Positions 18,678 through 27,511 are shown, numbered from the stretch's first letter. The stretch is DNA of 64,000 bases from Paenibacillus tianmuensis (GCF_900100345.1 NZ_FMTT01000008.1:89743-153742), one strand, 5' to 3'. The notes: generated from the letters alone by a model not told the origin. A program made the numbers and translations.

Positions 18678-19673
18678 TTACGCTTTCTGGTAAATTACAA
18701 GCCCCTCGCGCACGCTTTCGGTCAGCTTGCCGGCTTCGCGCAGCCAAATCAGGTGCGCAATCGTTTCCAGCAGCGCAAAGCGCAGCTGGTGCAGGCTGAG
18801 CCGCTCCCCGAAGGTCGCCCGGCATACGTGGTACGCCGTGGCCGGCTCCGCAAGCTTCGACAGCATCGCATCCAGACGCTCCGCATGATGGGCGATCAGC
18901 TCGTCGGCGCGCTGCTGCAGGTAACCGAAAGGCTCCCGGTGACCGGGAAAAGCGAGCCGCACCTCGTATCGGCGAATCGCTTCCAGGCTGGACAAATAGC
19001 TGGCAAGCGGATTCTCGTCGATCCCGTCGGGCAAGTAACTGACGTTCGGGGATATTTGCGGAAGCACGTGATCCCCGCAGAACATGACGGCTGACTCTGC
19101 GCGGTAAAAACACAAATGCCCTGCGGCATGCCCCGGCGTCTCGATCGCTTCGTATTCCTCGTGGCCGAGCCTTACACGCTCCCCGGCTTCCACGACGGTG
19201 ACCTCCGGCTGCGGCGAAACGGACGGGACAAAGCCTTGCATATGCTCCTCCAGCGGCTTCATCATCTCCTCCGGCAGCCCTTCCCGCCGGAAAAGCCCGA
19301 TGATCCGCTGCGTCATCGGCTGCCCGTCTCCCCAGAGCAAGCGCGTCTGTTCAAGGCCGCTCCGCGACATCAGCACGGGCGCGCCGGTGCGCTCTTGAAA
19401 CCATCCGGCTAGCCCGTAGTGGTCCGGGTGATGGTGCGTCAGCACGATGCGGTCGATGTCGGAGTAGCCGAGCCCAAGCTCCGCAAGCGCCGACGTCCAG
19501 ACAGCTTCGGCCGCCTCCGTCCGCAGCCCCGGGTCGATCAGCGTCCAACCACTCTCTCCCGGCAGCAAATAGCTGTTCACCCAGCGCAGCGGAAACGGCA
19601 GGGGCACCTTGATCTGCAGCACGTCGCCGTGCTTTGTCACGCTCCCATGGCGGCTTGATGGCGATCCGTCCAT
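18678..19673 (-). CDS. MBL-fold metallo-hydrolase
   Basis: 331-residue cytoplasmic metallo-beta-lactamase-fold hydrolase. The zinc motif THHHPDHYG (about residue 73), the later GHAAGHLCF and GDHVL, and the C-terminal FPGHREPF match the glyoxalase II-like branch that acts on thioesters or similar esters. The exact substrate is unknown. The ATG at 19673 has GGAGGG 9 nt upstream and lies just past the stop codon of the methyltransferase gene, so the two form an operon. A TTG at 19697 is less likely. Confidence 0.88.
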   Translation of the reverse strand: MDGSPSSRHGSVTKHGDVLQIKVPLPFPLRWVNSYLLPGESGWTLIDPGLRTEAAEAVWTSALAELGLGYSDIDRIVLTHHHPDHYGLAGWFQERTGAPVLMSRSGLEQTRLLWGDGQPMTQRIIGLFRREGLPEEMMKPLEEHMQGFVPSVSPQPEVTVVEAGERVRLGHEEYEAIETPGHAAGHLCFYRAESAVMFCGDHVLPQISPNVSYLPDGIDENPLASYLSSLEAIRRYEVRLAFPGHREPFGYLQQRADELIAHHAERLDAMLSKLAEPATAYHVCRATFGERLSLHQLRFALLETIAHLIWLREAGKLTESVREGLVIYQKA

Positions 19674-19674
19674 A

Positions 19675-20412
19675 TTATGCGTCCCTCCTGCCGACAAAGA
19701 TCATTCGTTTTGATCGGTCGGGCTCGTAAGCCGAAGCGTCGTAATCGCCGTAAACGGCGTCGATTTTCAGCCCTGCCAGCTCCAGCATATCCAGGAAACG
19801 CTCCCGTCCGATCAGCTTCACCTGCTCCTCATAAACCCGGTCGCCCGATCCGCTTCCGTCCTGCAGCACGATCGTTTTGCGCACGAATCCGTCCTCGATC
19901 CGGCGTTTCTCATCGATATGGATTCCTTCGACGGTTCGAACCGAGTGCGGCACCAAATGCGCCGCCACATAGGCCGGATTCAAATAATCGATAATGAAGC
20001 GCCCGCCTGGCGCGAGCAGACGGTACATTTCCCTCAGCACCTGCTCGTTGTCCCGATCGCCGGGAAAATAACCGAACGACGTAAACAAGTTGACGATCGC
20101 ATCGAATTGATCGGTTATCGGTACGTTGCGCATATCCCCATGAACCCAGCGCACTTCGCCTGCGGTATCCAGCTTTCTCGCTTCCGACAGCAGCACCTCC
20201 GACAAGTCCATTCCGGTAACCCGAAAACCGAATCCGTTCAGCGCCATCGAGTGCCGCCCCATGCCACAGCACAGGTCAAGGACCTCCGCTCCCTCGGGCA
20301 GCTCCAGCCATTCCATCATCCGGCGCACTTCCTCATAAGCGCCTTGCATATCGCGATGCTTATAGACGAGCATATAATCCCGTCCGAAGCTTTTTTCGAA
20401 CCATTCGGTCAT
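19675..20412 (-). CDS. Class I SAM-dependent methyltransferase
   Basis: 245 residues with a Rossmann-fold methyltransferase domain: motif I VLDLCCGMGRHS near residue 45, the acidic motif GMDLSEVLL, the motif HGDMRNVP, and the C-terminal LLAPGGRFIIDYLNP. The substrate is unknown; the fold resembles small-molecule methyltransferases of the Methyltransf_25 type. It is the first gene of a two-gene unit with the MBL hydrolase, whose ribosome site lies inside its 3' end. Confidence 0.88.
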   Translation of the reverse strand: MTEWFEKSFGRDYMLVYKHRDMQGAYEEVRRMMEWLELPEGAEVLDLCCGMGRHSMALNGFGFRVTGMDLSEVLLSEARKLDTAGEVRWVHGDMRNVPITDQFDAIVNLFTSFGYFPGDRDNEQVLREMYRLLAPGGRFIIDYLNPAYVAAHLVPHSVRTVEGIHIDEKRRIEDGFVRKTIVLQDGSGSGDRVYEEQVKLIGRERFLDMLELAGLKIDAVYGDYDASAYEPDRSKRMIFVGRRDA

Positions 20413-20624
20413 TTCGCTTTCGTCCCTTCTATCCCAGCTTTCCTGGACAAACTAAGCCCTATTTTACCAGAAGATCCCGCCTGAACGCACGCTTTTGTTC
20501 GAATCGGCCGTCAGCGCTGAGGCCGGGCTTCCATTTTCTCAAGGAAGGATAGCGGGCCGCCAGAGACTGTAGTATAATTAACGGTTGAAAACGAAAAAGA
20601 CCCTTCTGGCAACGGAGGAAAAAT

Positions 20625-21833
20625 ATGACGACCGCCATTGAACAGCGCATTGCCGGGCGCAAGCATAAAGAAATTTTCGAGCAGATCCGCAAGCAGGGGA
20701 CGGTCTCCAAGATCGATCTGCTGGAGAAAAGCGGGCTGACGGGCAGTACCTTAACCCGGACGCTGGAGGAATTAACGGCCCAAGGGGTCATTGCGGAGGC
20801 CGGCTTCGGCGAATCGACCGGAGGGCGCAGGCCAATTTTATATACGGTAAATCCCGATTATGCCTATGTGTTCGGATTGGATATATCGCGGATGTATTCC
20901 AAGCTCATTCTGTTCGACCTGCAGCTGAACAAGCTGGACAGCAAGCGCTGGGTCATGACGGAGGACGTTACCCCCAAGGTGCTGCTGGAAGAGATTGTGG
21001 CGGAGGCCCGCGACATGCTGGACCGCCGCTCTCTTCCGGCCGACAAGGTGCTCGGGATGGGCATCGGGGCCGTCGGGCCGCTGGACCAGGCTTCCGGCAT
21101 GCTGCTGGAGCCGCTTCATTTTGCCGCCGCCGGCTGGAAAAATGTCAGCGTTACCGGCTACCTGGAAAGCCGCCTCGGCTTTCCGGTTGTGCTCGATAAC
21201 GGAGCGAATACGGCGCTCATCGGCGAATCGTGGTCGGACCGGGAGCGCGACTACCGCCATTTGCTATACGTTCACGTCGGCGTCGGCTTGCGGTCGGCCA
21301 TGATGACGAACGGGCAGGTCGTGTATGGGGCGGTGGACATGGAAGGGTCGATCGGCCAAATGATCATCCAAACGGACGGCCCCCGCCTGTGGAATCATGG
21401 CAACTTCGGCACGCTCGAATCGTACGTTTCCATTCATGCGCTGGAGCAGCAGGCGCAAGCCCGGCTCAAGCAAGGCCGCGACAGCCTGCTGCTCCGGCTG
21501 GAACCCGATCCGGAGAAGATCGGCTTCGCCCATCTCCAGCAGGCGCTGCAGGCCGGCGATCCGCTGATGGTGGAGCTGTTTACGCAGGCAGCCACCTATT
21601 TCGGCATCGGGCTGTCCAACCTGCTTAACATTTTGCATCCGGAAAAGGTCATTCTGGGCGGCGCCTTGATCGGCGGCCATGCCGGCTTTTTCCATACGGC
21701 GACGCGAGTCGCGATTCAAAGAACGTATTATTATCCCAAATATCAGGTTGTGTTCAGCCAAGGCGCGCTCGGTGAAGAAGCGCTCGCCACCGGGGCGGCG
21801 CTGCTGATCGTGAACAAGCTGAGCGCGGTATAA
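20625..21833 (+). CDS. ROK-family transcriptional regulator (NagC/XylR type)
   Basis: 402 residues: an N-terminal winged helix-turn-helix (about 15-75, SKIDLLEKSGLTGSTLTRTLEEL) and a C-terminal ROK sugar-binding domain with GMGIGAVGPLD and LDNGANTALIGE. The usual CxCGxxGCxE zinc motif is replaced here by HGNFGTLES, so the three cysteines are missing. The protein probably senses a sugar without the standard zinc site. No sugar transport or catabolic gene adjoins it, so the regulon is unknown. GGAGG lies 6-7 nt before the ATG. The 402-residue length is typical. Confidence 0.9.
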   Translation: MTTAIEQRIAGRKHKEIFEQIRKQGTVSKIDLLEKSGLTGSTLTRTLEELTAQGVIAEAGFGESTGGRRPILYTVNPDYAYVFGLDISRMYSKLILFDLQLNKLDSKRWVMTEDVTPKVLLEEIVAEARDMLDRRSLPADKVLGMGIGAVGPLDQASGMLLEPLHFAAAGWKNVSVTGYLESRLGFPVVLDNGANTALIGESWSDRERDYRHLLYVHVGVGLRSAMMTNGQVVYGAVDMEGSIGQMIIQTDGPRLWNHGNFGTLESYVSIHALEQQAQARLKQGRDSLLLRLEPDPEKIGFAHLQQALQAGDPLMVELFTQAATYFGIGLSNLLNILHPEKVILGGALIGGHAGFFHTATRVAIQRTYYYPKYQVVFSQGALGEEALATGAALLIVNKLSAV

Positions 21834-21895
21834 TTATTGGGCCGGTGACTGCTCGTCTCGTCACTTCGTCTCCGCCATCAACGGACAAATCAAAA

Positions 21896-21922
21896 AGGCG
21901 CCCCCGCTATGCAGGGACGCCT
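21896..21922. terminator. Bidirectional terminator between the ROK gene and the DGQHR pair
   Basis: AGGCG-CCCC pairs with AGGGACGCCT around a short loop. On the minus strand it is followed by TTTTTGATTT, on the plus strand by AATTTTAT. It serves the convergent genes on both sides. Confidence 0.75.
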
Positions 21923-21949
21923 AATTTTATGTTTCCACTTCAAACTGCC

Positions 21950-23122
21950 TTATGCTGACGCTTCGCCTTCCTCGGCCGGATCGCCGTGCAGCTCTTGGAA
22001 CAATTGAACGAGCTTGCCGTGCTTGCGCAGCGATTTTTCGTGAATCAGGTTCAGCTTACCATTGTCCAGCACTCCGAAGCGCTCGATCAGCTGCTCGTTC
22101 TCGTGCGTCCAATCAAAGCCTTCGAAGATGTTCAGACAGTTGGTCCAGTTTTTCGTATACTTGCCGTCCGTGAACAAATGACGGTGCGCATACAGCGCGA
22201 CGCTTTCCTGCATGGCGCGGGACGCCGAAGTGTACTGCGGCACCCCCGGCTGCTCCGGCATGAGAGGAACCAGCGTGCTGTAGAACTGGTGCAAAATCTC
22301 GATGTACGTGGACGGGTCCTGCTTGATCCGGCGCGCCAGCTCGTAGGAAGGCTGCATTTTGCCCGTAAACAGCATCGTCGCGGTCGAGTACATCCAGCTG
22401 AACGACGTAAAGTTTTTGTTGTAAGCGGTCAGGTTGGCCCGACGCTCGACGCCCGCAGACTTCAAGAAGACGTTGTGGTCCACGACCTGCTGAATGACGA
22501 CGTTTAGCGGATCGATCGAGTCAAACGAATGGCCGAGTTCTTTGCTGACGAGCTGAACCTTGGAGTTGATGTCCCCGAACAGCTGCTTCTCTTCTTCCTC
22601 ACTCAGCCCGATGTAGATTTGCACCGCCAGCTCGCTTTCCATCAGTTCCAGACGGCGGCGTTCCAGCTGCTCGACCTGGCCTTCCAGCTGCTCCAGCTCG
22701 CTTGCGATCTCCACATTGTCCGGTGCTTTCCGGTGCTTGATTTTCATGGCGGCGACTTTCTTCTCCAGGCTGCGCGCTTCTTTGAGCATTTGCTCGTTCA
22801 CGTAGCCGAGAGCGAGAATGCGGTGCTGGCCGTCCAGAATGCTCAGCTTCGAGCCCGGACGCAGGTACAGGCCGCTCTGCACCTTAGCCAAGCTGCTGAC
22901 GTCGCGCAAGCTTAAGGTAACCGGACCGAAAAAGACGCGGTCGAGCTCGCGCTCCTGCAAGTAGTTGGAAATTTTGCGGCGTTGTCCTCCGCTCAGCTTC
23001 CGCTGCACCATCGGATCAATGGTGGTGTAGTTAAGCAGATCCTGCACTTGTATCGCTACCGTTGCGAGTCCGAACCGATCGCAAAACGGATGTATGGTCA
23101 TTTGCAAATTTAAACCATCCAT
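21950..23122 (-). CDS. DGQHR-domain protein (DndB-like), second of a tandem pair
   Basis: 390-residue protein of the DGQHR/DndB family. The signature LDGQHRILAL lies near residue 96, and the second family motif QLFGDINSK near 187. A charged coiled-coil segment (about 110-165, rich in Glu, Arg and Leu) lies between them. DndB is known as a regulator in DNA phosphorothioation clusters, but no dndA, C, D or E gene is in the window, so that role is not implied. The start ATG shares its A with the TAA of the upstream paralog (TAATG), and AAGGAGG lies 10 nt upstream. This is tight translational coupling. Confidence 0.85.
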   Translation of the reverse strand: MDGLNLQMTIHPFCDRFGLATVAIQVQDLLNYTTIDPMVQRKLSGGQRRKISNYLQERELDRVFFGPVTLSLRDVSSLAKVQSGLYLRPGSKLSILDGQHRILALGYVNEQMLKEARSLEKKVAAMKIKHRKAPDNVEIASELEQLEGQVEQLERRRLELMESELAVQIYIGLSEEEEKQLFGDINSKVQLVSKELGHSFDSIDPLNVVIQQVVDHNVFLKSAGVERRANLTAYNKNFTSFSWMYSTATMLFTGKMQPSYELARRIKQDPSTYIEILHQFYSTLVPLMPEQPGVPQYTSASRAMQESVALYAHRHLFTDGKYTKNWTNCLNIFEGFDWTHENEQLIERFGVLDNGKLNLIHEKSLRKHGKLVQLFQELHGDPAEEGEASA

Positions 23123-24297
23123 TAACCGACGTCCTCCTTAGAGCTATCTCCCGGAAAAGCTTGCTGCCCCATCGCATCGTCGCGGATCAGGAACATGTGG
23201 TGCTCCACGTAAAAATCTTTGACGAACTGATACGCTTTTACGATGCGCGAGCGTCTTGGCAAACGGTCTTTCTCGTCCCCACTGTAAATGGCGCTCCAGT
23301 CGATATGCGGCAAAATTTTGAGCGCATAATCGAGCGCGTATTTGTTGAACGTGCCGGTTTTCGTCACTTCCTCGTGAAAGAACATCGACAGCGCGATCTG
23401 CAGGTTCTCCGTCCAGCAGAGCTCGCCCTTTTCCGGCTCCGGCAAGTACTTGAGCAAGCTTTCGAAATAAAGCGACGCCAGCTTCATATGCTCTTCGATC
23501 TCTTTTTCCTCAAAATAGTACCCGTTGTTGCGCGCCGCCGACTTGAGCCGTCCTTCGAACAGGCCGATCAAAATTTCGATCAGCAGGTGGTAGGAGAACA
23601 AATACTCCGGCCCTTTGCCCCGCTCCGTAAACATGTCGACAGGCAGATTCTTCATCACAGACGCATCTTCCACCAGCCTCGAAGCCAGCACGTGATAGAA
23701 CCGGCGCTGCTCGCGGAGAACGGCCAGATTTCCGCCGATTTTGCGCGGAAGCTTGTTGATGTCAGAGAACAGCTGCCGTTCCTGACGCGCATTGATGTCC
23801 AGGTAGATCATGGTGGACATCGGGAAAGCATACAGCTTGCTCAGTTTCGCGCTGATTTCCTCCATGCGGTCGTACTCCCGGCGGTCTTTCGCCCGGGCCA
23901 TCGCGCCCTGCAGCGTTTCCATCAGCCGGCGGAAGGCGGCAAGCCGGTGCTGGCCGTCCACGACGTACAGCTTCTCGATCGCCTGCAAACGGTAGACCTG
24001 CGCCTGCTCATCATACTCTCCCGCGCCACGGGCCGAGAGGATGATGCCCGGAAAATAAATGCCTTGTCCGTGATCCAGATAGAGCATGATATAGTCCATC
24101 ATCTTGGACAAGTTTTGCGGAACGATGGAGCGTTGAACCTCCAAATCCACTTCGTAGATGGCGAACAGTTTGCTCATCGGAAGCGTGGTCGAAAGCGTCG
24201 TCTGTCCGAACGTCCGGGACATCGCCCCGGGAATTTCGATATACGATGATGCTTTCTGCTCCGCCAGCAGCTCCGACAGAGACGAAATTTTATCCAT
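23122..24297 (-). CDS. DGQHR-domain protein (DndB-like), first of a tandem pair
   Basis: 391 residues with VVDGQHRLAAFR at about residue 113 and RQLFSDINKLPRKI near 178, the two hallmarks of the family. The C-terminal half is helical and charged. It is paralogous to the downstream gene but clearly diverged, suggesting a two-component complex rather than a recent duplication. AAGGAGG lies 8 nt before the ATG at 24297. Upstream are a TATAAT-like -10 and a perfect 14-bp palindrome at 24331-24344. Biochemical role unknown; nucleic-acid-related regulation is a family-level guess. Confidence 0.85.
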   Translation of the reverse strand: MDKISSLSELLAEQKASSYIEIPGAMSRTFGQTTLSTTLPMSKLFAIYEVDLEVQRSIVPQNLSKMMDYIMLYLDHGQGIYFPGIILSARGAGEYDEQAQVYRLQAIEKLYVVDGQHRLAAFRRLMETLQGAMARAKDRREYDRMEEISAKLSKLYAFPMSTMIYLDINARQERQLFSDINKLPRKIGGNLAVLREQRRFYHVLASRLVEDASVMKNLPVDMFTERGKGPEYLFSYHLLIEILIGLFEGRLKSAARNNGYYFEEKEIEEHMKLASLYFESLLKYLPEPEKGELCWTENLQIALSMFFHEEVTKTGTFNKYALDYALKILPHIDWSAIYSGDEKDRLPRRSRIVKAYQFVKDFYVEHHMFLIRDDAMGQQAFPGDSSKEDVG

Positions 24298-24330
24298 AAC
24301 CGTTTCCTCCTTGACTTACCTCGCGTAAAG

Positions 24331-24344
24331 CTATATGCATATAG
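24331..24344. promoter_or_regulatory. Palindromic putative operator upstream of the DGQHR pair
   Basis: CTATATGCATATAG is a perfect 14-bp palindrome, extended by GTAAA on one side and TTTAC on the other with a one-base offset. It lies 34 bp before the first DGQHR gene and downstream of a TATAAT (minus, 24372-24377). A repressor, possibly autoregulation by a DGQHR protein, is plausible but untested. Confidence 0.45.
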
Positions 24345-24562
24345 TTTACTATAATAGGTTCATATAATTCCATTATACACCGAAAAGACACGAAACATTC
24401 AGGATATTGGCAAAATATGCGTCTTTTTTTCATTTTCCGGGCTTGCTTTTTTGATAAAGAACAAAATAAGAAAATTTGACATTTTTCGAGAAGAAACGTA
24501 TCGGCCGATCGCAGCGCTATGATGGACCCTTCTCGTGCTTCCTTGGTCCAAAACCAACATTT

Positions 24563-24580
24563 AGCCCGGCTTCGTCATAT
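24563..24580 (-). other. Five-codon reading frame with a strong ribosome site
   Basis: ATG followed by four codons (Thr-Lys-Pro-Gly) and TAA on the minus strand, with GGGGGAGG 7 nt upstream, about 265 bp before the DGQHR pair. It may be a leader peptide, the start of a decayed gene, or chance. The rest of 24381-24660 shows no gene. Confidence 0.25.
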
Positions 24581-24667
24581 CGATTCCTCCCCCGAGGATA
24601 GTCCGCTAATATAATAGGAAAAAGGTTGCAAAGGGAATCTATCATACGCCCGATTTCGCTGTCAAGG

Positions 24668-24696
24668 TTGATCCGAAGCCGGTGCCGTGCTATGAT
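24668..24696 (+). promoter_or_regulatory. Sigma-A promoter of glpD
   Basis: TTGATC (-35), a 17-nt spacer and TATGAT (-10), about 30 bp ahead of the leader hairpin. No convincing catabolite-responsive element was seen around it. Confidence 0.7.
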
Positions 24697-24727
24697 AAAA
24701 CCAACAAGTTAATCAGGTCAGAGATCA

Positions 24728-24812
24728 AGAGAAGACCGTGAGCAAGCTCTTCAGGAGCGCGTGTGCAGCAAGCGACGCGCCGACGTAGAGTTGCTTCACG
24801 TCTTCTCTTTTT
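24728..24812 (+). promoter_or_regulatory. Leader attenuator upstream of glpD (GlpP-type antitermination)
   Basis: The left arm 24728-24750 (AGAGAAGACCGTGAGCAAG…) pairs along about 20 nt with 24786-24808 (…TTGCTTCACGTCTTCTCT), ending in a run of seven T. A terminator this strong lies between the promoter and the start of glpD, so it must be read through for expression. In B. subtilis the glpD leader terminator is overcome by GlpP with glycerol 3-phosphate. Use of the same mechanism here is an inference from position and structure. Confidence 0.75.
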
Positions 24813-24864
24813 TGCTTTTACCCGGAACTGGGCGGCCGTACATTGCGAAAGGGGATCGATACAC

Positions 24865-26538
24865 ATGACAAAACAGGCGCAATTTTCAGGGGAACACCGA
24901 GAAGAACGGCTTCGGGAGATGGCCAGTGCCCCGCTCGATCTGCTGGTCATCGGCGGTGGCATCACCGGGGCGGGAATCGCGCTCGACGCGCAAACCCGGG
25001 GGCTGAAAACCGGACTGGTCGAGATGCAGGACTTCGGCGCGGGCACGTCGAGCCGTTCCACGAAGCTGATTCACGGCGGCTTGCGCTACTTGAAGCAGCT
25101 TGAATTCAAGCTGGTGGCCGAGGTCGGCAAAGAGCGGGCCATCGTCTACGAGAACGCGCCGCACGTGACGACGCCGGAGTGGATGCTGCTGCCGATGATC
25201 GAAGGCGGCACCTACGGCAAGCTGGCAACCTCCGTCGGGCTGATGATGTACGATTCGCTGGCGGGCGTCAAGCGGAGCGAGCGCCGGATCATGCTGTCCA
25301 AAGCCGAAACGCTGCGGCGCGAGCCTCTGCTCCGCGAAGACAAGCTGAAGGGCGGCGGGTACTACGTCGAGTACCGCACGGACGACGCCCGGCTGACGAT
25401 TGAAACGATGAAAGCCGCTGCGGACCGCGGCGCTCTGGCGGTCAACTATACGAAGGTGGAAGAGCTGCTCTATGAGGGCGGGAAGCTGAAGGGCGTGCGC
25501 GTTGTCGACAAGCTGAACGGCGAAACATATGACATCTTTGCCCGCAAAATCGTCAATGCGGCAGGACCTTGGGTCGACATGATCCGGGAAAAAGACGGCT
25601 CGAAGCAGGGCAAGCGGTTGCATTTGACCAAAGGCGTGCACCTTGTCATCGATGGCGGGCGGTTCCCGCTCAAGCAGGCGATCTACTTCGATACGCCGGA
25701 CGGCCGCATGGTGTTCGCGATTCCGCGCGATGGCAAAACGTATGTCGGCACCACCGACACGAACTACAGCGGCGATCTCGTTCATCCGCGGATGACGACG
25801 GCCGACCGCGATTATATTTTGACGGCGGCGAACTTCATGTTTCCGAGCCTCAAGCTGACGGCGGCCGATGTCGAGTCCAGCTGGTCCGGGCTGCGGCCGC
25901 TCATTCACGAAGACGGTAAATCGCCGTCGGAGCTGTCGCGAAAGGATGAAATTTTCATCGCTCCTTCGGGTCTGATTACTATTGCCGGCGGCAAGCTGAC
26001 CGGCTACCGCAAAATGGCGGAGCGCACCGTCAACCTGGTCACAGGCCAGCTCCAAGAGCTAGGCCGCGCTTCGTATCCGGGCTGTACGACGGACCGGATC
26101 AAGCTGTCCGGCGGGGACGTCGGCGGCTCCGCGCAATTCAAGGCGTTCGCGGAATCAAAAGTACGCGACGGCGAAGCGCTTGGTCTGACGAAGCGGCAAG
26201 CCGAGTCGGTCGTGCAGCGCTATGGCTCCAACGCGGACCGCGTCTTCCAGCGCTGCACGCTCCTGCGCGAAGAAGCGGAGCAAACCGGCCTGCCGCTGGA
26301 TGTGCTGGCTTCGCTCGCCTACGGCATCGATGAGGAAATGGTCGCGACACCGCAGGACTTTTTCGTCCGCCGGACCGGCGCGCTGTATTTCGATATTGCC
26401 TGGGTGCAGCGTTGGAAGCAGTTGGCGACGGCTTACATGGCGAAGCGCTTTGGCTGGACGCCGGAGGTTGCGGAGGAGCAACTGCGACGACTGGACGTGC
26501 TGCTGCGCGATGCGGCGACGCCTGCCTCGTCCGAGTAA
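24865..26538 (+). CDS. glpD: Aerobic glycerol-3-phosphate dehydrogenase
   Basis: FAD-dependent, membrane-associated enzyme that oxidises glycerol 3-phosphate to dihydroxyacetone phosphate. The FAD-binding motif VIGGGITGAGIALDA is near residue 25, followed by SSRSTKLIHGGLRYL, the substrate-region TTDTNYSG and the late GGKLTGYRKMAE. The ATG at 24865 (557 residues) matches the family length; an earlier in-frame ATG at 24763 would start inside the attenuator hairpin. AAAGGGG lies upstream. glpF and glpK are not adjacent. Confidence 0.96.
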   Translation: MTKQAQFSGEHREERLREMASAPLDLLVIGGGITGAGIALDAQTRGLKTGLVEMQDFGAGTSSRSTKLIHGGLRYLKQLEFKLVAEVGKERAIVYENAPHVTTPEWMLLPMIEGGTYGKLATSVGLMMYDSLAGVKRSERRIMLSKAETLRREPLLREDKLKGGGYYVEYRTDDARLTIETMKAAADRGALAVNYTKVEELLYEGGKLKGVRVVDKLNGETYDIFARKIVNAAGPWVDMIREKDGSKQGKRLHLTKGVHLVIDGGRFPLKQAIYFDTPDGRMVFAIPRDGKTYVGTTDTNYSGDLVHPRMTTADRDYILTAANFMFPSLKLTAADVESSWSGLRPLIHEDGKSPSELSRKDEIFIAPSGLITIAGGKLTGYRKMAERTVNLVTGQLQELGRASYPGCTTDRIKLSGGDVGGSAQFKAFAESKVRDGEALGLTKRQAESVVQRYGSNADRVFQRCTLLREEAEQTGLPLDVLASLAYGIDEEMVATPQDFFVRRTGALYFDIAWVQRWKQLATAYMAKRFGWTPEVAEEQLRRLDVLLRDAATPASSE

Positions 26539-26591
26539 GCCCGGCGGTCCGGTGAGCCTGCTACACCGCTGTATAAGCGGCCCACAGCTGG

Positions 26592-26617
26592 AGCCGGGAC
26601 CGATGTCCCGGCTTTTC
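26592..26617 (+). terminator. Terminator after glpD
   Basis: AGCCGGGAC (26592-26600), the loop CGAT, and GTCCCGGCT (26605-26613) followed by TTT. Confidence 0.8.
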
Positions 26618-26626
26618 GCTCTGCGC

Positions 26627-27511
26627 TCAATCCTGCCTGCCCCTTTCGCTGGCAATGCGCATCCGGCTGTCCAAAAAACGAGCGGTCGCTTCGAGCGCTT
26701 CCTCAAGCTGCGGGGTCGTTCCGGCAAACGGATGAACCGTGCCAAATGTATGCGTTCCCCCTGCAATCGTCACGAACGACTGGTTCGGAGCGGCCTCGCG
26801 CAGCCTGCGGAAGCCCTCCTTCAGCCGGTCGGAGTCCGCGTCGCCCTGTACGGAGAGCACCGGAGTCTTCAGTCCGGCGAGCCGCGCGGTAATATCGAAG
26901 CGCTCCGCATTTTGCTTCAAGTCATCGTAGAACGTTTGCCGAATCGGCATGCTCTGCCCCGTCCGCGCGTTCGCCACGTAGGCGACGCCATTGCGGACGA
27001 TTTCTTCCTTAAACGCGTCGTCGAACAAGTCGGCCGAAGCGATGCCGTTCCACGTGACGACGGCCTGCACATCCGGGTGCTCCGCGGCAAACACGATGCT
27101 GTTTCCGCCCCCGCGGCTGTGGCCGAGCAAGGCAACCCGGCCGGTGTCCGCCTGCTCCGCAAAGGGCAGACGCTTCTCCTGCAGCAGCTCCCAGACGACC
27201 GCCAGATCCGCCTGCTCGCGGGAGTACGTGTTCACGGCGAATTTGTCCAGTTCGTCGAAATCCCGCTCGTTCACCCCGTTGCAGGAAAAATTAAACCGGA
27301 CGACGTAATATCCGCGGCGGGCCAGCTCGGCCGCGGCATAAGACTGAAAGCCCCAATCCATGAAGCTTTTAAACCCGTGCGCCATGATCACGACGGGCGC
27401 CGACCCTCTGTCGACCTTCTCCTGTACCGTTACCTCGCCCCGAAGGGTCAGCTCGGCGTCAATCGGCTGCTCGAAACGCCGCTTTTGCAATCCTGATGCT
27501 TGCTCGCTCAT
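26627..27511 (-). CDS. Alpha/beta hydrolase (acyl-peptidase or dienelactone-hydrolase-like)
   Basis: 294-residue cytoplasmic hydrolase. The nucleophile elbow LGHSRGGG (Ser at about 129), the oxyanion-region HGFKSFMDWG and the catalytic-His region GGTHTFGTVHPF mark an alpha/beta hydrolase, most like the YqiA/S9-type lipases and esterases annotated as dienelactone hydrolase family. The substrate is unknown. The ATG at 27511 has AAGGAGG 7 nt upstream; an in-frame ATG at 27565 lacks one. It is monocistronic, convergent with glpD and divergent from rnjA. Confidence 0.85.
   Translation of the reverse strand: MSEQASGLQKRRFEQPIDAELTLRGEVTVQEKVDRGSAPVVIMAHGFKSFMDWGFQSYAAAELARRGYYVVRFNFSCNGVNERDFDELDKFAVNTYSREQADLAVVWELLQEKRLPFAEQADTGRVALLGHSRGGGNSIVFAAEHPDVQAVVTWNGIASADLFDDAFKEEIVRNGVAYVANARTGQSMPIRQTFYDDLKQNAERFDITARLAGLKTPVLSVQGDADSDRLKEGFRRLREAAPNQSFVTIAGGTHTFGTVHPFAGTTPQLEEALEATARFLDSRMRIASERGRQD

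Noticed and set aside
24600..24700. Catabolite-responsive element near glpD
   Set aside because: No sequence fits the palindromic consensus acceptably.
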